Positions 1-7,934 of a stretch of DNA of 64,000 bases are shown piece after piece. The stretch covers positions 1 through 64,000 of the forward strand of contig CAXTFM010000004.1 of assembly GCA_964243435.1 (NCBI GenBank). The letters run 5' to 3'. Numbering within the stretch: position 1 is the stretch's first letter; each line of letters begins with the position of its first letter. A program made the position numbers and the translations under genes. The notes under the pieces are model-generated. The model had not been told where the DNA came from. It searched no databases and saw only the letters and a list, made by a program, of their open reading frames with translations. The stretch comes from RH-AL1 sp964243435. GTDB lineage: Bacteria > Pseudomonadota > Alphaproteobacteria > Rhizobiales > Beijerinckiaceae.

Positions 1-799
1 TGATCTTGCGGTTGGAGCAGCGCTTGTTCTCGCCGTAGAAGCTGCGCGCCATCGGCGACAGCTCGGCGGTGGCGAAGTCCTGCGCCGGCGGCGGCTCGAC
101 CCCCATCATGGTGGCCGCGAAGGTCACCACATCCTGCGGGGGCGCCGGCTCGTCGTCGGTGACGTTCCACACCTCGCTGCGCCTGTCGCCTGGGCCATCG
201 CGTGTGACGAGCGCGGCGATGGTGCGGGCGATGTCCTCGACGTGGATGCGGTTGAACACCTGGCCGGGCTTGACATAGCGGTGCGCGCGCCCGGCGACGA
301 GGTTGGCGAGCGGGTTGCGGCCGGGGCCGTAGATGCCTGCGAGGCGCAGCAGGTGGACGGTCTTCGCCGGGTCCTTGGCCAGCGTCGACCATGCCTTCTC
401 CGCCTGCACGCGCACCTTGGAGCGCTCGCTCAACGGCGTCGGCAGCTCGTCCTCGTCGACCCACTCGCCGCCGCGGTCGCCGTAGACGCCGATGGTGGAA
501 AGATACAGGATACGCTGACGTCTCTTCACCGACGCCAAGCGGCGGCCGAAGCGCGCCAGCACGGGATCGACGGAGGTGCCGGGCGCCACCGACACCAGGA
601 CGACGTCGGCGCCGGCGACGCGGTCCTCGATGACCGGGTCGGCACCGTCCGGACCGAAGTGCAGCACTTCGGCACCGCCGATGAGCGGGCGCGGCGCGGC
701 GCGGTCGCGCACCGTGCCAGACACGCTGGCGAAACCGTGGCCGAAGCCGTGCACGTAGTGCTGCGCGCTGTAACCGAGGCCGAAGACGAAAAGGTTCAT
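1..799 (-). CDS. SDR/NAD-dependent epimerase-like protein (3' end cut by window)
   Basis: The reading frame opens with ATG at 799 and runs off the left edge, giving about 266 residues. The N-terminus MNLFVFGLGYSAQHYV has the glycine pattern of a Rossmann fold. Around residues 97-103 is LYLSTIGVYGD, the Ser and Tyr region of extended short-chain dehydrogenases, followed by an LRLAGIYGPGRNPL segment and IHVEDIARTIAAL, all typical of epimerase-like proteins. Its ATG overlaps the queG stop as ATGA, so the two are probably translationally coupled. The substrate is unknown; the family is seen beside queG in other Rhizobiales. Confidence 0.85.
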   Translation of the reverse strand, partial: MNLFVFGLGYSAQHYVHGFGHGFASVSGTVRDRAAPRPLIGGAEVLHFGPDGADPVIEDRVAGADVVLVSVAPGTSVDPVLARFGRRLASVKRRQRILYLSTIGVYGDRGGEWVDEDELPTPLSERSKVRVQAEKAWSTLAKDPAKTVHLLRLAGIYGPGRNPLANLVAGRAHRYVKPGQVFNRIHVEDIARTIAALVTRDGPGDRRSEVWNVTDDEPAPPQDVVTFAATMMGVEPPPAQDFATAELSPMARSFYGENKRCSNRKI

Positions 800-1893
800 A
801 CGCCAAGTTTATCGCGCAAAACCGGCGGGAGCGCGACCGGTGATGCGAGTTCGCCGAGCGCCCATCGCGCCATCTCATCCACCACGCGCGGTCCGCCGAG
901 GTGGCGCGACACGGCCGGCACCAGGGACGTGTCGGCGGTGTTGCCGGCGGCGATGAGCAGGTTGCGCATGAAGCGCGCCCAGCCAAGTCGCTTGACCGGG
1001 CTGCCGGCAAACAGCGCGCGGAAGCCGGCGTCGTCGAGCGCGAGCCATTGCGCGATACGTGGCGCGACGAGGTCGGCGCGGGGCTGAAGCTTCAACTCGC
1101 GCGCCGCCCGCGCCCACTTGTTCCATGGGCAGGCCGCGAGGCAATCGTCGCAGCCGTAAACACGGTTGCCGATTGCGCGGCGGAACTCCACCGGGATCGT
1201 GCCCCTGTGCTCGATCGTCAGGTACGAGATGCAGCGGCGCGCGTCGAGACGGTAGGGCGCGGGAAAGGCCTGCGTCGGACAGGCGTCGAGGCAGGCGCGG
1301 CACGAGCCGCAATGGTCCGCTTCGCGTGTATCCGGCGGCAGGGCGAGCGTCGTGAACACCGAGCCGAGGAACAGCCAGGAGCCGTGACCGCGGGATACGA
1401 GGTTGGTGTGCTTGCCCTGCCAGCCGAGGCCGGCGGCCTCCGCGAGCGGCTTTTCCATCACCGGTGCCGTGTCGACGAACACCCTCGCGTCCGGCCGCTC
1501 GCCGCCACGCCCGGCCGCCGCGGCGAGCCAGTCGGCCAGTTCCTTCAGCCGGCCCTTGACCACGTCGTGGTAGTCGCGATGCCGAGCGTAGACCGAGATG
1601 TTGGCGGCACCGCGGTCGGCGAGGTTGGCGAGCGGGTCGCCGGGCGGGCCGTAGTTCATGCCGAGCATGACGATGCTGCGCACCTCCGGCCACAGCACGC
1701 GGGGATCGGCGCGGCGCGGTGCGGTGGCGGCGAGCCAATCCATGTCGCCGGCGCAGCCGGCATCAATGAAGGCGCGCAACCGTTCCGGCGCGTTAGGGAT
1801 GGCATCCGGGGCGGCGACGCGGCACAGGTCGAAGCCGAGCGCGGCGGCCCTGGCGGCGAGCCGCCGCTTCAGAGTGGCGAAGCGCGCGCTCAG
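796..1893 (-). CDS. queG: Epoxyqueuosine reductase QueG
   Basis: QueG reduces epoxyqueuosine to queuosine at tRNA position 34 in the cytoplasm, using cobalamin and two 4Fe-4S clusters. Both cluster motifs are visible: CGSCRACLDACP and the later CDDCLAACPWNKW. The catalytic region with ARHRDYHDVVKGRLK precedes them. The start is a problem. Conserved sequence begins at SARFATLKRRL, yet I find no in-frame ATG, GTG or TTG in the 100 bp upstream or before residue 38. The best candidate is CTG at 1893, which overlaps the stop of the upstream glutathione S-transferase as CTGA. Product 365 aa, normal for the family. Confidence 0.88.
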   Translation of the reverse strand: MSARFATLKRRLAARAAALGFDLCRVAAPDAIPNAPERLRAFIDAGCAGDMDWLAATAPRRADPRVLWPEVRSIVMLGMNYGPPGDPLANLADRGAANISVYARHRDYHDVVKGRLKELADWLAAAAGRGGERPDARVFVDTAPVMEKPLAEAAGLGWQGKHTNLVSRGHGSWLFLGSVFTTLALPPDTREADHCGSCRACLDACPTQAFPAPYRLDARRCISYLTIEHRGTIPVEFRRAIGNRVYGCDDCLAACPWNKWARAARELKLQPRADLVAPRIAQWLALDDAGFRALFAGSPVKRLGWARFMRNLLIAAGNTADTSLVPAVSRHLGGPRVVDEMARWALGELASPVALPPVLRDKLGV

Positions 1894-2582
1894 AAGTCGA
1901 GGTCGGCGTAGTTGTCCGCCGGCGTGATGCCCGGCACACGATCGACGAGCAGCCCGCGGAAGGCCGGGCGCGACTTCACCCGCGCATACCAGCCCTTCGC
2001 CAACTCGTTCTCGCCCCAGGGCACGTCGCCGAGGAAGTCGACGCTGGACAGGTGCGCCGCCGCCGCGAGGTCGGCGTAGCTCAGCTCGTTGCCGGCGAGC
2101 CAGTTGCGATGGCCGGCGAGGTAGCCGATGTAGCGCAGGTGGTGGCGGATGTTGACGCGCGCCGCGCGTACCAGCTCCATGGTCGGCGCCCCGCCGCCGC
2201 CATCCGCCGGCATGAAGCGCTTGTACACCTTCTCCGTGACGAGCCAGTTCGACACTTCGGCGAAGAACTTGCCGTTGAACCAGTCGAGCAGGCGGCGCAC
2301 TTCGACGCGCTCGGCCGGTGCCTCCGGCAGCAGCCGTCGGCCTGGCACGGTGTGGCCGCGCGTTTCGTCGACGTACTCCGCGATCGGGCCGGCGCCGGGC
2401 ACGATGCCGCCCCCCTCCTCGACCAGCACGGGCGTGGTGCCGGCCGGGTTCATGACGAGGAAGTCGCGGCGGCGCTCGAAGGCCCGCTCCTCCTCCAGTT
2501 CGGCGTCGACGCCGTATTCGGCGAGAACGAGGCGAACGAAGCGGCTGAGCGGGTCCAGCGGGTGGTGGTACAGCTTGGGCAT
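1890..2582 (-). CDS. Glutathione S-transferase family protein
   Basis: A 230-aa protein with the two-domain GST layout. An N-terminal thioredoxin-like part starts MPKLYHHPLDPLSRFVRLVL and includes MNPAGTTPVLV with the cis-proline and IAEYVDE, the glutathione-gamma-glutamyl contact region. A C-terminal helical part contains LSYADLAAAAHLSSVDFLG, the usual N-capping motif. It is the first gene of a tightly coupled unit with queG and the SDR gene. Similar GST genes sit before queG in many Rhizobiales; why a GST is coupled to tRNA modification is unclear. Substrate unknown. Confidence 0.9.
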   Translation of the reverse strand: MPKLYHHPLDPLSRFVRLVLAEYGVDAELEEERAFERRRDFLVMNPAGTTPVLVEEGGGIVPGAGPIAEYVDETRGHTVPGRRLLPEAPAERVEVRRLLDWFNGKFFAEVSNWLVTEKVYKRFMPADGGGGAPTMELVRAARVNIRHHLRYIGYLAGHRNWLAGNELSYADLAAAAHLSSVDFLGDVPWGENELAKGWYARVKSRPAFRGLLVDRVPGITPADNYADLDF

Positions 2583-2704
2583 CGATCCGCATGGGGTGCG
2601 ACGCCGGTTCGGATGGCGTCGGCCGGCAAGGCCTATACGGCTCGGACCGTCGTGGCTAGGCGGCTTGGCCGTAGGTCGGCGGGCCGTCGAGGGGCGATGG
2701 CACC

Positions 2705-3574
2705 CTAACCGGACACGTGGGCGAGCGGCACCTGCCGGGCGTGCGGCCGGTCCGCGAGCTGCGCGTCGATGAGGGCGAGCGCCTCTGTGCGGCCGCTGTT
2801 GCGCACCTGCTCGAAGGGCGTCCAGCTTTGCGTGAAGTCCAGGGCGGCGAAGACGTCGCGGTAGCGGCGCAACTCGTGCGGCGTCAGCGGCACCCCGCGG
2901 ACGAAGGCTTTGTGGGCCGAGATGGTGGTCGCGGCGCGGCGATCGTCCGGCGACAGCTCGAATTTCAACGCGTCGCCGCAGAGCAGCAAGCGGCGCGCCC
3001 GGTCGAACAGCACGGTGTGCCCGTCGAAGTGCCCGCCCGTGCGGTGCAGCTCGATCCCGGGCAGCGGTTCCAGGCGATCGTCGAAGGGCCAGGTCACCTG
3101 GAGCGCCGCCGACCAGGCGAAGTCGCCGGCGGCAAGTGCCAGTTCGGGGTCGAAACGGTCCTGGAGCTGCCACAGTGCGCCGTAGGCGTGGGGATGCGAG
3201 GCCGACAGCACGTCGACCCCGCCGAGCGCCGCCATCGCGGCAAGGGCATCGTCGCTGAACACCGTGCAGCCCTCGAAGACGACGTTGCCGGCGGCGGTTT
3301 GCAGGAGGTAGCTCGACGGGCCGATGCCCTCCACAGGATCGTTCCAGAACCGCCACGCGCCGGTGTCCAGCTCTTCCCAGCGGCAGGGGAAGGCGCGCTG
3401 CGCCTCGGCAAGCGCGAGGAAGCGCCAACCGTCCTGCGGCACGACGTGACGCGCATCCAGGCACATCGGGCAGGACGGCGGCATCGCGAAATGACGCTGC
3501 CACCACCCGCAATTGGTGCAAACGTGCGCGGGCAGGCGGAGCGCGGCGACGAAGGGGGACAAACCTGGGGACAT
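2705..3574 (-). CDS. Metallo-beta-lactamase-fold protein with N-terminal zinc ribbon
   Basis: A 289-aa protein. The N-terminus carries CTNCGWW and, about 18 residues later, CPMC, a rubredoxin/zinc-ribbon type four-cysteine site. The rest is a metallo-beta-lactamase fold with GGHFDGHTVLF and LLCGDALKF as the later metal-ligand motifs. The first motif, canonically HxHxDH, reads SHPHAYGALW, so an Asp and a His are replaced. Related rhizobial proteins share an HPH(Y/F)Y form, so the family may bind metal differently or be non-hydrolytic. ATG 3574 puts the zinc site about 20 residues in; an upstream ATG at 3646 is possible. It faces the Crp/Fnr gene across a spacer rich in inverted repeats. Function unknown. 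Confidence 0.8.
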   Translation of the reverse strand: MSPGLSPFVAALRLPAHVCTNCGWWQRHFAMPPSCPMCLDARHVVPQDGWRFLALAEAQRAFPCRWEELDTGAWRFWNDPVEGIGPSSYLLQTAAGNVVFEGCTVFSDDALAAMAALGGVDVLSASHPHAYGALWQLQDRFDPELALAAGDFAWSAALQVTWPFDDRLEPLPGIELHRTGGHFDGHTVLFDRARRLLLCGDALKFELSPDDRRAATTISAHKAFVRGVPLTPHELRRYRDVFAALDFTQSWTPFEQVRNSGRTEALALIDAQLADRPHARQVPLAHVSG

Positions 3575-3698
3575 GCCGGGCGCCGCGCGACGGGTCGTGT
3601 CGCCACGACGAAAAGGACCGATCCGTGCTTGTAGGGTGATCGGCATCGGCGGCAAAGTCGCGACCCGGCGCCGGAACAGGCATCGTGCGAGGGCGCCG

Positions 3699-3725
3699 TG
3701 CGACATAGTGGCAGATTTTGTCGCA
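3699..3725. promoter_or_regulatory. Inverted repeat, candidate operator of the divergent MBL and Crp/Fnr genes
   Basis: TGCGAC and GTCGCA form perfect 6-bp arms separated by 15 bp in the divergent promoter region. The layout fits a dimeric regulator site, possibly for the adjacent Crp/Fnr protein. It does not resemble the classical FNR/FixK box, so the assignment is only positional. Confidence 0.4.
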
Positions 3726-3728
3726 GGC

Positions 3729-3740
3729 AGGAACATTCCT
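3729..3740. promoter_or_regulatory. Short palindrome AGGAA-CA-TTCCT
   Basis: A compact palindrome with 5-bp arms lies 46 bp before the Crp/Fnr start codon and just downstream of the 3699-3725 repeat. It is short enough to be chance, but three inverted repeats within 72 bp of one spacer suggest regulation. Confidence 0.3.
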
Positions 3741-3747
3741 ATGTCTG

Positions 3748-3770
3748 CACCAAGGGTTCGCTCCTTGGTG
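3748..3770. promoter_or_regulatory. Hairpin-forming inverted repeat before the Crp/Fnr gene
   Basis: CACCAAGG and CCTTGGTG are perfect 8-bp arms around a 7-nt loop, ending 16 bp before the Crp/Fnr start. In RNA it would form a leader hairpin close to the ribosome binding site; in DNA it could be an autoregulatory operator. No U-run follows, so it is not a classical terminator. Confidence 0.4.
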
Positions 3771-3786
3771 GGCAATAAGATTGAAC

Positions 3787-4497
3787 ATGGTGCAATGGCC
3801 TGACAGCGCGGAGGCGCTCCGCCCCTTCGTGGCGCACCTGACGCGACGACGCGTGCCGCAGCGCGACGTCGAGTACCTCGCCCGTCTCGCCGCCGCCTCG
3901 ACCAGGATGGCAGCCGCGCGCGAGGACATCGTCGGCGTGCAAACGGAACACGGCCGTATCCACATCCTGCTGGAGGGATGGGCGTGCTCCTACCGCCTGC
4001 TCTCGGACGGCCGGCGCCAGATCGGCGCCATCCACCTCCCCGGCGATATCTGCGATGTCGACGCGGTCGCGCGCGGCCGCTTGTCCCTCGGCGTGCTCGC
4101 CTTGACCGGTTGCCGCTTCGCCTGCATCGGTCGTGAGGCGCTCGCCGACGCGATGGAGGAGCGCGCAGCGGTGCGCGACCTCGTCGTGGCGCTTCTCGCC
4201 GCCGAGAACACGGCGATGGTCGAGCTGATCGTCAACCTCGGCCGACGGTCGGCGCGCGAACGCATCGCCTTCCTTCTGTGCAAGCTGCTGGCACGGCTTC
4301 AGACCAACGGCGAGGCGCTGAACAACAGCATTCGCTGCGCGCTGACGCAGACCGACCTCGCCGACTATCTCGGCTTGAGCACGGTGCATACCAACCGCGC
4401 CCTCAAGGACCTGAAGCTCAAGGGCCTGATCTCGGGCAAGGGCAGCGTGTACACGATCTGCGACCTGCCGGGCCTTCAAGCCATCGCCGCCTTCTGA
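3787..4497 (+). CDS. Crp/Fnr family transcriptional regulator
   Basis: A 236-aa protein with an N-terminal cyclic-nucleotide-binding-like beta barrel (about residues 30-140, including LLEGWACSYRLLSDGRRQIG and LPGDICDVDAV) and a C-terminal winged helix (about 170-232). The recognition part is LTQTDLADYLGLSTVHTNRA, typical of Crp/Fnr. The N-terminal cysteine cluster of oxygen-sensing FNR is absent, so the effector is probably not an iron-sulfur cluster. It is divergent from the MBL-fold gene and convergent with the transglutaminase unit. The ATG at 3787 is preferred because conserved sequence begins there. Targets unknown; the inverted repeats upstream are candidate autoregulatory sites. Confidence 0.88.
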   Translation: MVQWPDSAEALRPFVAHLTRRRVPQRDVEYLARLAAASTRMAAAREDIVGVQTEHGRIHILLEGWACSYRLLSDGRRQIGAIHLPGDICDVDAVARGRLSLGVLALTGCRFACIGREALADAMEERAAVRDLVVALLAAENTAMVELIVNLGRRSARERIAFLLCKLLARLQTNGEALNNSIRCALTQTDLADYLGLSTVHTNRALKDLKLKGLISGKGSVYTICDLPGLQAIAAF

Positions 4498-4527
4498 GGC
4501 GCGGTCGCGCGGCGCGCGCGGCGCGCG

Positions 4528-5409
4528 TCATTCCCCGCGCGGGATCACGTCCACCTTGACGTCGACGTCCTGCTCCTTGGACCCGAGGATGATGCCGGCG
4601 ACGGGGGAAATGTCGGCGTAGTCCCGACCTTTGGCGAGGATGATGTGATCGTCGCCGATCATGATGTCGTTGGTCGGGTCGAGGCCGACCCAGCCGTCGC
4701 GCGGGCCGCACCACACCGACACCCAGGCGTGGGTGGCGTCGGCGCCCTCCAGGCGCTTCTTGCCCGGCGGCGGGACCGTGCGGATGTAGCCCGACACGTA
4801 GCGGGCGGGAAGGCCGAGGCCGCGCAGCCCCGAGATCATGATGTGCGCGAAGTCCTGGCATACGCCGTGGCGCTTCTCGAAGGCTTCCGACAGCGGCGTG
4901 GACACCACCGTCGCCTTGGGATCGTAGCGGAACTCGGTGCGGATGCGGTGCATCAGCTCCTTCGCGCCTTCAAGCACCGGCCGCCCGGGCGCGAAGCTGC
5001 GCTGCGCGTAGGCCGTAGCCGGTTCGTGCTGCGGCACGAAGCGGCTTTCGTGGAGGTAGTGGGCCGGCGAATCGGCACCGAGCGCGTGCGCGGCGAAGGC
5101 GGCGTCGCGCACCGCCTCCCACGGCGGCGTGGCGTCGCCCAGCGGCGGCTGATCGCGGTGGATCTCGACGGAGGTCTTGGTCGAGACGGTCAGCGTGCGG
5201 TGCGCCGTTTCGATGGCGATCCAGGTAACCCGGTTGCCGAAGAAGCAAAGGCGCTCGCTCGTGCGCTCGGGCGATGGTTGGATGTCGAGCGCGCTGGCGT
5301 AGACGATCTGCCCCGGTTCTTCGCGCGGCAGCAGCCGCAGCGCGCAATTGGAGTAGGTGACGGTCGAGCCGTACTCGTAGAGCGTAACGTGCTTGATGTC
5401 GTAGATCAT
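4528..5409 (-). CDS. Transglutaminase-like cysteine protein (small)
   Basis: A 293-aa protein with an N-terminal beta domain (about 1-90, MIYDIKHVTLYEYGSTV) and a transglutaminase-like core. The triad is visible: Cys184 in HGVCQDFAH, His227 in ATHAWVS and Asp244 in GLDPTND. There is no signal peptide, so it is probably cytoplasmic. It starts 4 bp after the stop of the ATP-grasp/alpha-E gene and ends a three-gene unit whose first member contains another transglutaminase domain. In this predicted system it may cleave or transfer an amide-linked peptide made by the ligases; that role is inference. Confidence 0.88.
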   Translation of the reverse strand: MIYDIKHVTLYEYGSTVTYSNCALRLLPREEPGQIVYASALDIQPSPERTSERLCFFGNRVTWIAIETAHRTLTVSTKTSVEIHRDQPPLGDATPPWEAVRDAAFAAHALGADSPAHYLHESRFVPQHEPATAYAQRSFAPGRPVLEGAKELMHRIRTEFRYDPKATVVSTPLSEAFEKRHGVCQDFAHIMISGLRGLGLPARYVSGYIRTVPPPGKKRLEGADATHAWVSVWCGPRDGWVGLDPTNDIMIGDDHIILAKGRDYADISPVAGIILGSKEQDVDVKVDVIPRGE

Positions 5410-5413
5410 CGGA

Positions 5414-7927
5414 TCACGCGAGGCCGACGCCCTTGTCAGCCATCACGGCCGTCGCGCCATGGAGGAAATAGCGGGTTCCGATGGCGTCGCCGAGCGCCAG
5501 CAGACGCTGCTCCACCTCGAACACGGCGGCGCTCTCGAACGTAGCGGCGACGCGGGTCGCAAGCTCGCTGTGGACCTGCAGCGCGAGCCTTTGGGGTGTT
5601 TCGAGCATGCCGTCCTGGTTGAGGCCGGGCAGCTTGGACAGGTGGGCGACGATGGTTTCGACCTGACTCGCAACCGAGCGCGGGTTGAAGGTGTCGAGCA
5701 GCGCCATGTCGCGCACCTGCGGCAGCGACAGGCCGACGAGGTAGCGCGACCGGTAGGTGATCTGCGAGTCGATGAGGTCGAGCAGTACGCCGAGGCCTTC
5801 GGCACGCCCTTCCGGGCAGATCAGCCGGCGGGCGAAGCGGCAGGTGTTGATCGCGCGCTCGATGCGCCGCCCCATGTCGAGCATGTGCCAGCCGGCGCCG
5901 CGGTTCATGTTCTCCTGCGCCAGTCCCGAGATGGCGGCGAGCCGTCGCAGCGCCGCCTCGATGCGGTCGGCGATGTCTACCTCCTCGCAGGGCAGCGCGG
6001 CATCGCGGTCGAGGTTGTCGTACACGTCCTCGATGAGCCGCCAGGTGTCCGGCGACAGGCGTTCGCGGATGGTGGATGCGGCGCGCCTGGCGTTCTCGAC
6101 GAGGCAGAACGCGGAGCCGAACTCGTCCTTGCTGAACAGCGCGGTCGCGGCGAGGGCCACGCCCGTGGTCGCCGTCTTCGCCTCGATCGCGCCGATCCCG
6201 TCGAACAGCGTCTCGATCTGCGTCAGCGACCAGGACGCGTCGGCCAGCGGGGAACTCGTCTCGATCAAGCGGCCGGCATAGGCGCGGGCGAGCCGCAGCA
6301 CCGCTTCCGCGCGCTCGAGGTAGCGGCCGAACCAGAACAGGTTGTCGGCGGCGCGGCTCGGCAGGTTGCCCAGCACGCGGCGGATGCGGATGCTGGTTTC
6401 GCTCGGCAACAGGGTGGTCTGCGCGACGGGGCGGTCGCCGGTGACCCAAACGTCGGCCGACTCCGCACCCGTGCCCATGGTCACCGCCCGCACGTCGAGG
6501 CGGTGCGACACGCGGCAGAAGCCGCCGGGCATCACCGTCCAGCCCTGCGGCGTGCGCGCGGCGAAGACGCGCAGCGTGAAGGGGCGGGGCTGCAGCTGGC
6601 CGTCGATCCAGGCGGGCGTGGTCGACAGCTTGACGATCTCCTGGCCGACGAAGTCGATGCCGCGTCGTTCGATGGCGCGGCGCAGCACGGCCTTGCTGTC
6701 TGCCGTCATCCCGGCGCCGATCACCGACTGGTAGCGTTGGGCGCCGGGGATGGCGTTGCCGTAGGCACCGGCGAGCGCCATTTCGTCGAGGCGGTCGAGC
6801 ACGGCGCGGCGCTCGCGGTCCTGCCCGCACCACCAGGTCGCGATGTTGGGCAGGCGCAGCTCCTCGCCGCGCACGCGCCGGCACAGCCCCGGCATGAAGC
6901 TCATCATCACGGGGGTTTCCGCGACGCCGGAGCCGAGGGCGTTGGCGACCACCACGCCGCCGCCGCGCACCACCTCGGCGAGGCCGGGCACGCCGAGCTG
7001 CGAACGGGCGTTGAGTTCGAGCGGGTCGGCGAAGTCTGAATCGATTCGACGCAGGATGACGTCGGCACGTTTCAGCCCGGCGATGGTGCGGACGTGGACG
7101 CGCCCGTCCCTGACGGTGAGGTCGCCGCCCTCGACGAGAAGCAGGCCGAGGTAGCGCGCGAGGTAGGCCTGCTCGAAATAGGTCTCGTTGTAGGAACCAG
7201 GCGTGAGCAGGCAGATGCGCGGGTCGCTCCGCGTCGCGCAGGCGGTGAGCCCGGCGCGCAGCGCGTCGAAGAAGGGCGCGAGGCGCTCGACGTTGAGCTT
7301 GCGGTAAAGGACGGGAAAGGTTTGCGACAGCACCAAACGGTTGGCAAGCGCGTAGCCCGAGCCGGACGGCGCCTGCGTGCGGTCGCCCAGCACCCACCAT
7401 TTGCCGTCGGGGCCGCGGCCAAGGTCGGCGGCGTAGAAATGCAGGTGGCGCTGCCCCTCGCCGAGCGCGCCGGTGAGCGGCTGCAGGTAGTCCGGGCAGC
7501 CGGCGATGGCGGAGGCAGGGATGGCGCCCTCCTCGATCAGGTGGCCGGGACCGTAGATGTCCTTCAGCACTTCTTCGAGCAGTTCGGCGCGCTGCACCAC
7601 GCCGGCGGCGAGGTCGCGCCATTCGTCGGCCTCGATCAGCAGCGGCATGTGGCTGATCGGCCAACTCTTCTCGCTGGCGTCGCCGTAGGCGCGGTAGGAG
7701 GCGCCGGCGTCACGGATGTGGCGGTCGGCGCCGGCGAAGCGGCGGCGCATCTCGTCCGGCCCGAGTTCGACGAGCCGGGCGATGAAGGACATCCACGCGC
7801 CGCGCGGGCGGCCGTCGGCGCCGATGAACTCGTCGGGCACGTCCGGCAGCTTGCGATAGCGCGCGACGATCTCGTCCAGCTCGGTGAAGCCCGGCAGCTG
7901 CGTCCTGACCGCCTGTGCCCCCGTCAT
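5414..7927 (-). CDS. Circularly permuted ATP-grasp protein fused to an alpha-E domain
   Basis: An 837-aa fusion. Residues about 80-490 are the circularly permuted ATP-grasp (DUF404/DUF407) family, with YGDASEKSW, VLGDRTQAPSGSGYALANR, LLTPGSYNETYFEQAYLARYLG and, near 427-433, FVGQEIV. From about residue 520 the alpha-helical alpha-E (DUF403) domain begins with LPSRAADNLFWFGRYLERAE and runs to the C-terminus. In many bacteria these are separate neighbouring genes. The ATP-grasp is predicted to form an amide bond; the alpha-E domain has no known biochemical role. ATG 7927 is 7 bp downstream of the DUF2126 gene, so the genes are surely co-transcribed. The true substrate is unknown. Confidence 0.88.
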   Translation of the reverse strand: MTGAQAVRTQLPGFTELDEIVARYRKLPDVPDEFIGADGRPRGAWMSFIARLVELGPDEMRRRFAGADRHIRDAGASYRAYGDASEKSWPISHMPLLIEADEWRDLAAGVVQRAELLEEVLKDIYGPGHLIEEGAIPASAIAGCPDYLQPLTGALGEGQRHLHFYAADLGRGPDGKWWVLGDRTQAPSGSGYALANRLVLSQTFPVLYRKLNVERLAPFFDALRAGLTACATRSDPRICLLTPGSYNETYFEQAYLARYLGLLLVEGGDLTVRDGRVHVRTIAGLKRADVILRRIDSDFADPLELNARSQLGVPGLAEVVRGGGVVVANALGSGVAETPVMMSFMPGLCRRVRGEELRLPNIATWWCGQDRERRAVLDRLDEMALAGAYGNAIPGAQRYQSVIGAGMTADSKAVLRRAIERRGIDFVGQEIVKLSTTPAWIDGQLQPRPFTLRVFAARTPQGWTVMPGGFCRVSHRLDVRAVTMGTGAESADVWVTGDRPVAQTTLLPSETSIRIRRVLGNLPSRAADNLFWFGRYLERAEAVLRLARAYAGRLIETSSPLADASWSLTQIETLFDGIGAIEAKTATTGVALAATALFSKDEFGSAFCLVENARRAASTIRERLSPDTWRLIEDVYDNLDRDAALPCEEVDIADRIEAALRRLAAISGLAQENMNRGAGWHMLDMGRRIERAINTCRFARRLICPEGRAEGLGVLLDLIDSQITYRSRYLVGLSLPQVRDMALLDTFNPRSVASQVETIVAHLSKLPGLNQDGMLETPQRLALQVHSELATRVAATFESAAVFEVEQRLLALGDAIGTRYFLHGATAVMADKGVGLA

Positions 7928-7934
7928 GTGTCCT

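Noticed and set aside
5459..7039. 526-codon plus-strand frame
   Set aside because: Antisense to the ATP-grasp/alpha-E gene, whose protein is clearly conserved; the frame is an effect of high GC.
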